Assembly: GCF_900589395.1 (NCBI RefSeq)
Contig: NZ_UUIS01000055.1
Coordinates: forward strand, 1-64,000
Length of the DNA stretch: 64,000 nt
Direction of reading: 5' to 3'
Origin: Pseudomonas viridiflava
Lineage (GTDB): Bacteria > Pseudomonadota > Gammaproteobacteria > Pseudomonadales > Pseudomonadaceae
The position numbers and the translations under genes are program-made. Below, one piece after another: positions 41,069 through 50,711 of the stretch (position 1 is the stretch's first letter; each line of letters starts with the position of its first letter). The notes under the pieces were generated by a model that was not told where the DNA came from, searched no databases, and saw only the letters and a list, made by a program, of their open reading frames with translations.

Positions 41069-42103
41069 TCAGTCAGGCTCCGGGCCGCGCAAGGTTTCAA
41101 ACTGGGACATGCCGTCGGGAATCAGATTGCGCACGATGGTTTCGAAGTCGGCGTTGACCAGGCCCTTGGCGCGCTTCAACAGCATCGGCAGCGGGCTGGA
41201 AGGCTCGTGGCGGGCGTAATAGGCCAGCAGGCGGTCAAGGCTGCGCAGCACGTCTTCGCGGCTGCTGATCTCGGCGCTGGCGCGCGGCGCAGCCGGTGCG
41301 GCAAATGCCTGGGCGCTGGCACCGGCAGGCTCATGGACCGCCTGCGTCACCGGCACCTCGTCGTCGCCAGCGTTGTCGGCCGCCGGGGCATGCTCGTCGA
41401 GCACCTGCAAAGCCTGGCGCAAGGGCTGTTTCAGCGCGGCCAGGTCGATGCCTTGTGCAGAACCTACCTGGTCATTGACGAATTCTTCGATGGCGGCTGC
41501 CCGCTGCAGGGCCTGGCGCACGGCGGCATGAGTGTCCTGCAGGGTCTGCGGGTCGCTGTCGCGCAAGGCGGCACCAAAGGACTCCAGGCTCAGCGACTCG
41601 TCGCTGGCGTATTGCAGGCCGCTGGCATGCAGCACCGCGCGCAGGCTCAAGGTGCCGAAAGCGCGCGAACGCACCAGCGCGCTTTCGCGCAGCAGGCGCA
41701 GGTTGGTGTCACAGGCCAGGCCCGCCAGCGCATTGATGCGCAGGGTCGGGTCATTGTCGTCGTCGGCGTCAAGCTGCGGGTACAGCGTGTCCCAGTACTG
41801 GCGCAGCAGTTGGTCGATCAGTTCAAGGGTGTTGGCCAGGCCCGCCATACCGTCGAGGGCCAGCGCGCTCTGCACCAGGAAATGGGTGATGCGCAAATCC
41901 TTGCTGCGTTGCAGCAAGTGGCTGGCCGACTGCTCGATCAAACGCCAGGCAGGCGGCTCGGCAGGCTGCACGGCATCGCCCATGACGCGCTCGGGTTTGC
42001 CCTGTGCGTCACGTTCCAGTTGCAGGAAGTCGGCGTCGTATTCCAGATCTTCCCCACAGGGAAAGTTGGGTGAAACAGCGCTGAGCAACAGTGCGACATC
42101 CAT
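41069..42103 (-). CDS. tssA: T6SS cap/baseplate protein TssA
   Basis: The protein has 344 residues. I choose ATG 42103; the preceding TTG at 42106 is also in frame and is better spaced (7) from AGGAG. The N-terminal ImpA domain (ALLLSAVSPNFPCGEDLEYD; YWDTLYPQLDADDDNDP) is clear. A variable Ala-rich linker (about 235-285) leads to a short C-terminal helical domain ending in MLLKRAKGLVNADFETIVRNL. TssA coordinates baseplate and sheath-tube growth. It is the first gene of the minus-strand T6SS operon, divergent from fha. Confidence 0.94.
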   Translation of the reverse strand: MDVALLLSAVSPNFPCGEDLEYDADFLQLERDAQGKPERVMGDAVQPAEPPAWRLIEQSASHLLQRSKDLRITHFLVQSALALDGMAGLANTLELIDQLLRQYWDTLYPQLDADDDNDPTLRINALAGLACDTNLRLLRESALVRSRAFGTLSLRAVLHASGLQYASDESLSLESFGAALRDSDPQTLQDTHAAVRQALQRAAAIEEFVNDQVGSAQGIDLAALKQPLRQALQVLDEHAPAADNAGDDEVPVTQAVHEPAGASAQAFAAPAAPRASAEISSREDVLRSLDRLLAYYARHEPSSPLPMLLKRAKGLVNADFETIVRNLIPDGMSQFETLRGPEPD

Positions 42104-42493
42104 CAAACGTGATCTCCTTATCGACTCAGATGATGTCTACGGTTATGTAGGAAAATTTTTTGAACTATTCGAACGCGCTGTAGTCATCCATAACTTGCTA
42201 GATGTCATAGTGACACTACAGAGTTTTTAAAGTTGTGCATTTTTGGAGTAGTTAAAGGGCAATGTCAAGGTTAGGATAGGCGCCCTCTTGGGGAGTTGTG
42301 ACGCAGCTAACAGCTTGCATGCTATTTTGACATCGCTTTGTGGGGCGCGATTATCATGCGCGCAAAGTCGCCGAAATCCATCGTTCGCGTGGCGATCATG
42401 GGTTTTTGAACTTTTCCGCAAGTGACCTGTCTGGCAGGCATCCCCACGGTTTGCAAACCCGGTTTCACCAGCGCGATATAGCAGGGAGGCACG
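42104..42493. other. 390-base divergent promoter region of the T6SS operons
   Basis: The region separates tssA (minus) and fha/tagH (plus) and must hold both promoters. It is A+T-richer than its surroundings. Near its middle, TGTCA-TAG-TGACA at 42203-42215, flanked by TAG(A) and CTA, forms an imperfect palindrome that could be an operator. I searched for a sigma-54 (GG-N10-GC) site and found no convincing one, and no strong sigma-70 pair. No ORF here looks real. Confidence 0.55.
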
Positions 42494-44017
42494 ATGTCGC
42501 TGTGTTTGACGATCACCAGTTACCACAAGATCACGCCGGGCCAGTGTGCAGAAAAGACCCTGGATCAAGGCGTAATGGCAATTGGCCGCAGTTCGGAAAA
42601 TGACTGGATACTTCCCGACCCGGAGCGGTTGGTGTCGTCGCGGCACTGCGTCATTCAATATAAGGACGGTCGTTATTACCTGACCGACCACAGCACCAAC
42701 GGTGTCGAACTGGTAGAAGCGGGCATTCGCCTGCGGCGCGGTAACAGCGAAGTATTACAGGACGGTGAACTTATCCGCATCGGCGAATACGAGATTCGCG
42801 TGCGCCTGGACTTCAACATGCAGTTGCCCGAAGCGGGCCTGAAGGCCGGTGAAGCGGCAAACAGTTTCGAAGCGCTGATGAGCCGCCAGGACAACCACTG
42901 GCAGACCACGCCCGATGCCGCGCCAGGCCTGCAACCGATTGACGCCCCCGGCATGGCCCGGCTGCAAGGCGGTTCGGCGCAGGACACCTTTGCCGACCTG
43001 TTCGACTTTCTGACCCCTGCCAGCGTGGCGCCGGCCACCCAGCCCGACCATGTTCCGGCTCGCCAGCATGACTTCCGGCCACCGACGCCGGTGATGCCAG
43101 CCCCGCCGGCCGTGGCGCCTGCACCTGCCCAGGCCCCGGTCCCGACCGCTGCGCCGGGCATGATTCCCGATGACTGGGACCCGCTGGCCGACCTGGCCGC
43201 GCCGGCGCCCGTGGCACCGTCGGCCCGTCCGGCCGTGGTCGCCGCCCCGGTGCTGCCCGTCGCGCCACCGCCCCAGCCGATCAGCACCTTGCCGCCGGCG
43301 GCCGAGCCGCCGCCTGTTGCACCTGCACTTGCACCTGCACCTGCACCAGCGGCCGTTGCGCCGCCTTCGGCAGCGGCCGTGGCTGCACCGGCCGACCCGG
43401 TTGTCGCCGCGTCGCCTGCCGCCCAGTCCCAGGACCTGCTGCAAGCCTTCCTGCGCGGTGCCGGCCTTGATCAAGTCAGCCTCGACCCGGCCCAGGCCGC
43501 CGCGCAGATGGAAGCCATCGGGCGCAGCTACCGGCTGATGGTCGACGGCCTGATCGATGTGTTGCGGGCCCGCACCAGTCTCAAGGGCGAGTTCCGCATG
43601 CAGCAGACCATGATCCGCCCGGTGGAAAACAACCCGCTCAAGTTCGCCCCCAATGCCGATGAAGCGCTGCTGTTGCTGCTGCGCCACGGCAACCAGGCGT
43701 TCATGGGCCCCGAGCAGGCGATCCAGGACAGTTTCGACGACCTGCGCGCCCACCAGTTGGCCGTCATGGCCGGCGTCGAGGCGGCGATCAAGCACCTGCT
43801 CAAGCGCTTCGAGCCGGCCGAACTGGAAACCCGCATGGGCAAGCCCGGCGGGCTGTCGAATCTGTTCGGCGGCACGCGTCAGGCGCAGTACTGGCAGCAA
43901 TTCACCGCGCTCTACCAGCGCATTTCGCAGGAAGCCGAAGACGACTTCCAGGACCTGTTCGGCCGCGAGTTCAGCCGTGCCTACGAAGCGCACAGCCAAC
44001 GCTTGCGCCGCCCCTGA
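42494..44017 (+). CDS. tagH: T6SS-associated FHA protein Fha/TagH
   Basis: The protein has 507 residues. GGGAGG lies 4 bases before the ATG. Residues about 25-100 are an FHA phosphothreonine-binding domain with the conserved GRSSENDWILPD, SSRHC and STNG motifs. A Pro/Ala-rich linker (about 175-310) joins it to a TagH-type C-terminal domain (about 315-500, including LMVDGLIDVLRARTSLKGEF and FSRAYEAHSQRLR). In the H1-type pathway Fha1 is phosphorylated by PpkA and triggers assembly. It opens the plus-strand operon. Confidence 0.95.
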   Translation: MSLCLTITSYHKITPGQCAEKTLDQGVMAIGRSSENDWILPDPERLVSSRHCVIQYKDGRYYLTDHSTNGVELVEAGIRLRRGNSEVLQDGELIRIGEYEIRVRLDFNMQLPEAGLKAGEAANSFEALMSRQDNHWQTTPDAAPGLQPIDAPGMARLQGGSAQDTFADLFDFLTPASVAPATQPDHVPARQHDFRPPTPVMPAPPAVAPAPAQAPVPTAAPGMIPDDWDPLADLAAPAPVAPSARPAVVAAPVLPVAPPPQPISTLPPAAEPPPVAPALAPAPAPAAVAPPSAAAVAAPADPVVAASPAAQSQDLLQAFLRGAGLDQVSLDPAQAAAQMEAIGRSYRLMVDGLIDVLRARTSLKGEFRMQQTMIRPVENNPLKFAPNADEALLLLLRHGNQAFMGPEQAIQDSFDDLRAHQLAVMAGVEAAIKHLLKRFEPAELETRMGKPGGLSNLFGGTRQAQYWQQFTALYQRISQEAEDDFQDLFGREFSRAYEAHSQRLRRP

Positions 44018-44026
44018 GAACCTGCC

Positions 44027-44542
44027 GTGAGCATTGCGATGTTGCGTATCTGTGCCCCTCTGGTTGCCCTGGCCCTGCTGCTGGGTGGCTGTGCATCGAA
44101 ACCTGGCGAACCGTCCGCCCCGGCCTCGGTGGAGGCCGCCCAGGACAATGCGGTGACCCTCGACCTGCACGCCGCGGCCGGGCTCAATCCCGGCGCCAGC
44201 GGCCAGCCGGCCCCGGTGCGGGTGCGGCTCTTCGAACTCAAGAACAGCGCCGCCTTCAACCGCGCCGACTACTTTGCCCTGGCCGAGCGTGCCGGCGATG
44301 CGCTGGGCCCGGACCTGATCGACCAGGATGAAGTGCTGGTGCGCCCCGGCGAAAGCCGCCGCGTGACGCGCAGCCTCAACCCGGCCACCCGGCATATCGG
44401 CCTGGTGGTCGGCTACCGCGAAATCGACCGCGCCCTGTGGCGCCTGGTGCTACCGGTGGCGCCACGCCAGGGCCAGCCTTACCGCATCGAACTCGATGCG
44501 CAGGCCATCCGCAGCGCCCCTGCACCCCTTCCTGCTCACTAG
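44027..44542 (+). CDS. tssJ: T6SS outer-membrane lipoprotein TssJ
   Basis: The protein has 171 residues from GTG 44027 (ATG at 44039 is an alternative). A lipoprotein signal ends in LLGGC with Cys22. The transthyretin-like fold is marked by VRVRLFELKNSAAFNRADYF and by VLVRPGESRRVTRSLNPATR, then GLVVGYREID. TssJ anchors the TssLM membrane complex at the outer membrane. It starts 9 bases after the fha stop. Confidence 0.94.
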   Translation: MSIAMLRICAPLVALALLLGGCASKPGEPSAPASVEAAQDNAVTLDLHAAAGLNPGASGQPAPVRVRLFELKNSAAFNRADYFALAERAGDALGPDLIDQDEVLVRPGESRRVTRSLNPATRHIGLVVGYREIDRALWRLVLPVAPRQGQPYRIELDAQAIRSAPAPLPAH

Positions 44543-44557
44543 GCAATCGGAGAACCC

Positions 44558-45892
44558 ATGTCCTGGAACAATCGTGTGGTCTGGTCGGAAGGCATGTTCA
44601 TTGGAACCCAGCATTTCCAGCAGCATGACCGCTACCTGGAAAACCTGATCGACGCCCGCAGCCGTCCACTGTCGGCCGCCGCCTGGGGGTTTTCCGAACT
44701 GCTGATCGACCAGGGCCTGCTGGCCCAGGGCAAGCTGGCGATCATCAGCGCGCGCGGGCTGCTGCCCGACGGCACGCCGTTCAACATTCCCCATGACGAC
44801 CCGGCACCCAGCCCGTTGATCCTCGACGACAACGTGCGCGACGGCCTGGTGTACCTGGGCCTGCCGCTGCGCCGCGCTGGCGTGCGCGACACGGTCGATG
44901 AAGGCGAGGTGCCTGGCGCGGCGCGCTACCTGAGCCAGGTGCGCGAAGTGCGTGACGACAACGCACCGTTCGAAAACCGCGCGCCGGTAGCCGTCGGCGC
45001 CCGCGCCTTGCGCCTGCTCACCGAACAGGAAGGCCTGGGCGACTACGCCGTGCTGGGCGTGGTGCGGGTCATCGAAAAACGCGCCGATCACGTCTTGCTG
45101 CTCGATGAGCAGTACATCCCGCCGCTGCTGGACATCGCCGTCAGCCGGCCGCTCAGTGCCTTTCGCAGCGAGCTGCAAGGCCTGCTGCGCCAGCGCGGCG
45201 AAGCCCTGGCCGGGCGCGTGGTCGCCTCCGGCGCCGGCGGTGCCTCTGAGATTGCCGATTTCATGCTGCTGCAACTGGTCAACCGCGCCGAACCGCTGGT
45301 TCAGCACCTGGGCCACCTCAGCCCGCTGCACCCGGAGCGGCTGTACAGCGAGCTGGTCAGCCTGGCGGGCGAGTTCGCCACCTTCTCGACCCGCGAGCAC
45401 CGCCCGCAGGAGTTTCCGCGCTACCAGCACGACGACCTGCAAGCCAGCTTTGCCCCGGTCATGCAGGCGCTGCGCGAAGCCTTGTCGATGCTGATCGACA
45501 GCAAGGCGGTGCCGATCCCGATCGTCGAGAAAGCCTACGGCGTGCACGTGGCCATGCTGGCCGACAAGAGCCTGCTGGACAACGCCAGCTTCATCCTGGT
45601 GGTGCGCGCCGACATCCCGGGCGAAACCCTGCGCGGCCGTTTCGGCCAGCAGAGCAAGGTCGGTTCTGTGGAGCACATCCGCGACCTGGTCAACCTGCAA
45701 CTGCCGGGCATCGGTCTGCTGCCACTGCCGGTGGCGCCGCGCCAGTTGCCGTTTCACGTCGGCTCGACCTACTACGAACTCGACCGGGGCAGCGAGCACT
45801 GGCAGCAACTGAGCCGCTCCGGCGGTTTTGCGTTCCATATCGCGGGTGAATTCCCGGGCCTGAACCTGGCGTTCTGGGCAATCCGAGGATAA
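44558..45892 (+). CDS. tssK: T6SS baseplate protein TssK
   Basis: The protein has 444 residues. GGAG lies 6 bases before the ATG. The start NNRVVWSEGMFIGTQHFQQH is the family signature. Other marks are LLDEQYIPPLLDIA and, near the C-terminus, LPFHVGSTYYELDRGSEHW. TssK links the baseplate wedges to the TssLM membrane complex. It is followed by tssL after five bases. Confidence 0.97.
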   Translation: MSWNNRVVWSEGMFIGTQHFQQHDRYLENLIDARSRPLSAAAWGFSELLIDQGLLAQGKLAIISARGLLPDGTPFNIPHDDPAPSPLILDDNVRDGLVYLGLPLRRAGVRDTVDEGEVPGAARYLSQVREVRDDNAPFENRAPVAVGARALRLLTEQEGLGDYAVLGVVRVIEKRADHVLLLDEQYIPPLLDIAVSRPLSAFRSELQGLLRQRGEALAGRVVASGAGGASEIADFMLLQLVNRAEPLVQHLGHLSPLHPERLYSELVSLAGEFATFSTREHRPQEFPRYQHDDLQASFAPVMQALREALSMLIDSKAVPIPIVEKAYGVHVAMLADKSLLDNASFILVVRADIPGETLRGRFGQQSKVGSVEHIRDLVNLQLPGIGLLPLPVAPRQLPFHVGSTYYELDRGSEHWQQLSRSGGFAFHIAGEFPGLNLAFWAIRG

Positions 45893-45897
45893 GCGGC

Positions 45898-47190
45898 ATG
45901 CACCCCACCGATGACCGTACTCAATTCATGCCGCGCCCCGGTGGCCGCCCGGCCAGCACCGGCGAGGCCGCGCCGGCTGCGCGCGAACCCGAGCCGCAAG
46001 GCCCGGCGCTGACGCCCGGCCAGGCCCAGGGCCTGAACCCGCTGGAGGCGGCCGCCGGCCCCCTGCTGGCCTTGCTGACCCGCCTGCGCAACACCATCGC
46101 CCACCCGGCGCCGGCCAGCCTGCGCGCCCAGTTGCTGGCGCAGCTGCGCCAGTTCGAAGAGCGTGCCGAGGCCGCCGGCGTGGCGCGCAATGACGTGCTG
46201 CTGGCGCGCTACGTGCTGTGCACCGCGCTCGATGAAGCGGTGATGAGCACGCCGTGGGGCAGCAGCAGCGAGTGGACCCAGCAAAGCCTGTTGATCACCG
46301 TGCACAACGAAGCGTGGGGCGGCGAAAAGTGCTTCCAGTTGCTGGAGCACTGCCTGCAAACCCCGCGTGAGCGTCTGTACCTGCTGGAGCTGTTGTACCT
46401 GTGCATGAGCCTGGGCTTCGAAGGTCGCTACCGGGTCATGAACAACGGCCGCAGCCAGCTTGATGCGTTGCGTGAGCGCACCAGTGCGGCCATTCGCAGC
46501 GCCCGTGGCGAGCGCGAGCAGGGGCTGTCGCCACGCTGGCGCGGCCTGCTGATGGCCCGCGACCGCCTGGCGCAGTTCATGCCGCCCTGGGTCGGCGTGG
46601 CCATCGGTATCGCGCTGTTGCTGCTGTTGCTGTTTATCCTGCGCCTGCAACTGGCCGCCGAGGCCGAGCCGGTGTTCAAGCGTATCCATATGCTGGGCGA
46701 GATCCCGGTGCAGGCCATCGACCGTCCCGTGGTACAGCCCAAGCTGGTCGAGCGCCCACGTCTGGCGGGATTTTTGTCCGACGAGATCCGCGCCGGCAAG
46801 GTCGCTGTGCAAGACGCGGTGGACCGCTCGGTGGTGACCATTCGCGGCGACGAGCTGTTTGCCTCCGGCAGCGCCACCGTGGTCGACGCCTACCAGCCCC
46901 TGATGCTGCGCATCGCCGAAGCGCTGGGCAAGGTCAAGGGCGAGGTGCGCATCACCGGCCACAGCGACAACCGGCCCATCGCCACGTTGCGCTTCCCGTC
47001 CAACTGGGCCTTGTCCCAGGCCCGTGCCGAACAGGTGCTGCAGATCCTGGCGGCGCGCACCGGGCAACCACAACGCTTCACCGCCGAAGGGCGCAGCGAC
47101 ACCGAGCCTCTGGCCCCCAACGCTACCAGCGAAGGGCGCGCGAAGAATCGCCGGGTTGAAATCACGGTATTGGCGGAGGGCGTGGAGTGA
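45898..47190 (+). CDS. tssL: T6SS membrane protein TssL with OmpA-like domain
   Basis: The protein has 430 residues. Residues about 45-215 form the DotU/IcmH cytoplasmic domain (VLCTALDEAVMSTPWG; AWGGEKCFQLLEHC). One transmembrane helix lies at about 227-247 (GVAIGIALLLLLLFILRLQL). The periplasmic C-terminal part (about 300-428) is an OmpA-like peptidoglycan-binding domain (ITGHSDNRPI and NRRVEITV), so this is a specialised TssL with a built-in wall anchor. Its stop overlaps the tssM GTG. Confidence 0.96.
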   Translation: MHPTDDRTQFMPRPGGRPASTGEAAPAAREPEPQGPALTPGQAQGLNPLEAAAGPLLALLTRLRNTIAHPAPASLRAQLLAQLRQFEERAEAAGVARNDVLLARYVLCTALDEAVMSTPWGSSSEWTQQSLLITVHNEAWGGEKCFQLLEHCLQTPRERLYLLELLYLCMSLGFEGRYRVMNNGRSQLDALRERTSAAIRSARGEREQGLSPRWRGLLMARDRLAQFMPPWVGVAIGIALLLLLLFILRLQLAAEAEPVFKRIHMLGEIPVQAIDRPVVQPKLVERPRLAGFLSDEIRAGKVAVQDAVDRSVVTIRGDELFASGSATVVDAYQPLMLRIAEALGKVKGEVRITGHSDNRPIATLRFPSNWALSQARAEQVLQILAARTGQPQRFTAEGRSDTEPLAPNATSEGRAKNRRVEITVLAEGVE

Positions 47191-50100
47191 AGGCGTTTCT
47201 GGGGTTTGTCATTCGCTGGGTGATCCCGGTGCTGGGGCTGATCGCCCTGAGCCTGATCATCTGGTTCGTCGGTCCGCTGCTCGATGCGCTGGTGCCCGAA
47301 GGCCGGCGCTGGCTGCTGATCGGCCTGCTGTGGGCGGTGTGGATCGGCTGGCGGGTGTTTCGCATCATCCAGGCCCGGCGCCAGGCGGCGCGGGTCATCG
47401 AAGGCCTGGCCGCCGAGACTGAACCGGACGCGGCCAGCGTGGCCACCGCCGAAGAACTGGCCACCCTGCGCCAGCGCATGGACGAGGCCCTGGCCCTGCT
47501 GAAAAAGGCCCGGCTGGGCGGTGACCAGCGGCGCAACCTGTATGAGCTGCCGTGGTACGTGATCATCGGCCCGCCCGGCTCGGGCAAGACCACCGCGCTG
47601 GTCAACTCGGGGCTGGACTTTCCGCTGGCCGCGCAAATGGGCAGCGGAGCGATTCGGGGCGTGGGCGGCACGCGCAACTGCGACTGGTGGTTCACCGACC
47701 AGGCCGTGCTGCTCGACACCGCCGGGCGCTACACCACCCAGGACAGCCATGCGCAGGTCGACAAGGCCGCCTGGCTGGGCTTTCTCGATTTGCTCAAGAC
47801 CCAGCGTCCGCGCCGGCCCATCGACGGGGCGTTCATTGCCATCAGCCTGTCGGACCTGCTGCTGGGCAGCGACGAAGAGCGCGCCGCCCATGCGGTGGCG
47901 ATCCGCAGCCGGGTGCAGGAACTGCACGACCAGTTGGGCGTGCGCTTTCCGATCTACCTGATGCTCACCAAGCTCGACCTGCTGCCCGGCTTCATGGAGT
48001 TCTTCGATGCCTTGAGCAAGGAAGAGCGCGCCCAGGTGTGGGGCACCACCTTTGCCCTGGACGACGGCAAGCAGGCCGCCGGTCCCCTGCAGGATTTTCC
48101 GGCCGAGTTCGCCGCCCTGGAGCAGCGCCTCAACGAGCGGCTGGTCGAGCGCCTGCAACAGGAGCGCGACCCGGCCCGGCGCGACCTGATCTATGGTTTC
48201 TCGCAGCAGTTCGCGGCCCTGCGCCAGGCGCTGCAAAGCTTTCTCGAGGGCGTGTTCAGGCCCAACCCGTACGAAGAACGGCCCCTGCTGCGCGGGGTGT
48301 ATTTCACCAGCGGCACCCAGGAAGGCAGCCCCATCGACCGCCTGATCGGGGTCATGGCGCAGAGCATGAGCCTGGACCGCCAGCACTTGGCGCGGCAGAA
48401 CGGCACCGGGCGCAGCTACTTCATCGAGAAACTGTTTACCGACGTGGCCTTTGCCGAGCAGGGCCTGATGAGCGCCGACCCCAAGGTCGAGCGCCGGCGA
48501 CGCTGGATCGCCCGCGGTGTGCTGGCTGCCACCGTGGCGGTGGTGCTGACCGTGGCCTCGCTGTGGTGGGTCAGCTACCGCGCCAACCAGAACTACATCG
48601 CCCAGGTCGACGGCAAGGTCGCACCCCTGGGCCCGCAAGTGCAGAACCTCAGCCCCGCGCAGCGTGACGTGCTGGCGGTGCTGCCGCTGCTCGATGCGGT
48701 GCGCAACCTGGCCGGTGACGCACCGGGCTGGTCCGAGGGCCTGGGGCTGTACCAGGGCGACATGCTCGAAGCCGAGTCCGGCAGCGTCTACCGCAAGCTG
48801 TTGATCGCGGTGTTCGCGCCACGGCTGGTCAGCCGCATCGAAGAGCAATTGCGCTCCGGTGGCTCGTCGGACTACCTGTACGAAGGCTTGAAGGCCTACC
48901 TGATGCTCGCCGACCAGGAGCACTACGACGCCGACTTCATCAAGGCCTGGATTGCCCTGGACTGGGAGCGCAGCCTGCCGCGCGACCTGCCGGCGCAGCA
49001 GCGCCAGGCCCTGGACGGCCACTTGCAGGCGCTGTTCGAGCGTCATCCGCCCAAGGCACGGCTGGACCAGCCGCTGATCGACGACCTGCGCCGCCAGTTG
49101 CAGCAGTTGCCGATGGCCCAGCGCGTCTATGACCGGGTCAAGCGCCAGAAGCTGCCGGCCGGCGTGCCGGACTTTCGCCTCAACGAAGCGGCCGGGCGCG
49201 ATGCCGCGCTGGTGTTCAGCCGCAAGAGCGGCAAGCCGCTGGGCGAGCCCTTGAGCGGCCTGTTCACCGCCAAGGGCTACCGCGAAGGCTTTTTGCGCAA
49301 CAGCCTGAGCCAGGCCGGCACCCTGGCCGAGGAACAGTGGGTGCTGGGCGGCGGGCAGGGCAGCGTGCAAGGTGCCGCGCTGGATGTCGCCAGCCTCGCC
49401 GCTGAAGTACGACGCCTGTACTTCCAGGATTTTGTCCGCGAATGGGACGCGCTGCTGGCCGACATCGACTTTGTGCCCATCACCAGCGTGGCCCAGGCGG
49501 CCGACGTGTTGCGGGTGATTTCCGGCCCGGATTCGCCACTGAAAAAACTGCTGGTCGAAGTGGCGAAACAGACCGACCTGCAAGAAGAGCAGCGCCTGCT
49601 CAATGCCCAGGGCAAGAAAGCTGACGACAGCGTCGACCAGCTCAAGCAACGCCTGGGTTCCTTGCTCGGCCAGGAACAACAGAGCGGCGCGGCCCAGGCC
49701 CCGGCAACCACCGATGACCCGGTCAGCACGCACTTTGCCGAGCTGCGCCGGCTGGTCGGGCAGGGCGCCGAGGGCAATCAGCCGGCCGGCATCGACGCCC
49801 TGCTGGCCGACATGAATGCGTTGTATGTGCAGGTCAGCGCCATGGTCGGCGCCAGCGGCGATGCGCTCTTGGGCGAGGCCAAGAATCAGACCACCGCCGC
49901 GGCCAACCGCGTCAATCTCAGCGCCGAACGCCAACCGGCGCTGGTGCGCGGGCTGGTCAAGTCGGTGGTCAACTCCACCACCAACACCATGATGGGCGGG
50001 GTGCGCAACCAGTTGAACGCGGCCTGGACCAGCGAGGTGCTGAACGTCTATCGCCAGTCGCTCAGCGGTCGCTACCCGATGTCGCCCGGCAGCAGCCGCG

Positions 50101-50711
50101 ACGCCACGCTGGATGACTTCGGCATGTTTTTCGGGGTCGGCGGGGTGATGGACAACTACTTCCGCAAGTACCTGCAGCCTTATGTCGACACCTCGACCAA
50201 CCCGTGGCGCTGGCAGCCGGGTGCGGCGCAGAAACTGGGCATCAACAGTGGCGTGCTGCAGACCTTCCAGCGCGCCAGCATGATCCGCGATGCGTATTTC
50301 CGCGCCGGCGGCACCCAGCCGGTGGTGCGGTTCGAGCTCAAGCCGGTGGCCATGGACGCCTCGATCACCCAGTTCCTGCTTGACCTGGACGGCCAGCAGA
50401 TCAGCTACGACCACGGTCCCAGCCGCCCGGTGGCCATGCAATGGCCCAACCCCGGCAGCAGCGGCGTGGTGCGTTTGTCGATCAGCCCGCCTTCGGCCAA
50501 CGGCCGCTCTGGCGTCACCCTGGATGGCCCGTGGGCGTGGTTCCGCCTGCTGGAGCAATCGGACCTGACCGGTGGCAACGCGCCGGACCGCTTCAACCTG
50601 CGCCTGCGCGTCGATGGCGTCAGCATCGCCTACGAGTTGCGCGCCAACAGCGCTTTCAACCCTTTCAAAAGCCGTGTCCTGAGCGGTTTCAGCCTGCCGG
50701 AGCGGTTATGA
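47187..50711 (+). CDS. tssM: T6SS membrane protein TssM (IcmF)
   Basis: The protein has 1174 residues from GTG 47187, preceded by GGAGG at a spacing of 7 and overlapping the tssL stop (GTGA). Two N-terminal transmembrane helices (about 5-60) are followed by a cytoplasmic GTPase-like domain with intact Walker A GPPGSGKTT at about 128. A third helix lies at about 435-457. The large periplasmic part (IcmF-related and C-terminal TssM domains) contacts TssJ. The length is typical. Confidence 0.97.
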   Translation: MKAFLGFVIRWVIPVLGLIALSLIIWFVGPLLDALVPEGRRWLLIGLLWAVWIGWRVFRIIQARRQAARVIEGLAAETEPDAASVATAEELATLRQRMDEALALLKKARLGGDQRRNLYELPWYVIIGPPGSGKTTALVNSGLDFPLAAQMGSGAIRGVGGTRNCDWWFTDQAVLLDTAGRYTTQDSHAQVDKAAWLGFLDLLKTQRPRRPIDGAFIAISLSDLLLGSDEERAAHAVAIRSRVQELHDQLGVRFPIYLMLTKLDLLPGFMEFFDALSKEERAQVWGTTFALDDGKQAAGPLQDFPAEFAALEQRLNERLVERLQQERDPARRDLIYGFSQQFAALRQALQSFLEGVFRPNPYEERPLLRGVYFTSGTQEGSPIDRLIGVMAQSMSLDRQHLARQNGTGRSYFIEKLFTDVAFAEQGLMSADPKVERRRRWIARGVLAATVAVVLTVASLWWVSYRANQNYIAQVDGKVAPLGPQVQNLSPAQRDVLAVLPLLDAVRNLAGDAPGWSEGLGLYQGDMLEAESGSVYRKLLIAVFAPRLVSRIEEQLRSGGSSDYLYEGLKAYLMLADQEHYDADFIKAWIALDWERSLPRDLPAQQRQALDGHLQALFERHPPKARLDQPLIDDLRRQLQQLPMAQRVYDRVKRQKLPAGVPDFRLNEAAGRDAALVFSRKSGKPLGEPLSGLFTAKGYREGFLRNSLSQAGTLAEEQWVLGGGQGSVQGAALDVASLAAEVRRLYFQDFVREWDALLADIDFVPITSVAQAADVLRVISGPDSPLKKLLVEVAKQTDLQEEQRLLNAQGKKADDSVDQLKQRLGSLLGQEQQSGAAQAPATTDDPVSTHFAELRRLVGQGAEGNQPAGIDALLADMNALYVQVSAMVGASGDALLGEAKNQTTAAANRVNLSAERQPALVRGLVKSVVNSTTNTMMGGVRNQLNAAWTSEVLNVYRQSLSGRYPMSPGSSRDATLDDFGMFFGVGGVMDNYFRKYLQPYVDTSTNPWRWQPGAAQKLGINSGVLQTFQRASMIRDAYFRAGGTQPVVRFELKPVAMDASITQFLLDLDGQQISYDHGPSRPVAMQWPNPGSSGVVRLSISPPSANGRSGVTLDGPWAWFRLLEQSDLTGGNAPDRFNLRLRVDGVSIAYELRANSAFNPFKSRVLSGFSLPERL

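Noticed and set aside
42104-42493. Sigma-54 promoter for the T6SS
   Set aside because: TGGCA at 42430 has no GC at the required distance, and other GG/GC pairs are one or more bases off.
46890-50558. 1222-residue open frame opposite tssM
   Set aside because: Arg/Gln/His-rich translation without domains. TssM on the plus strand accounts for the region.
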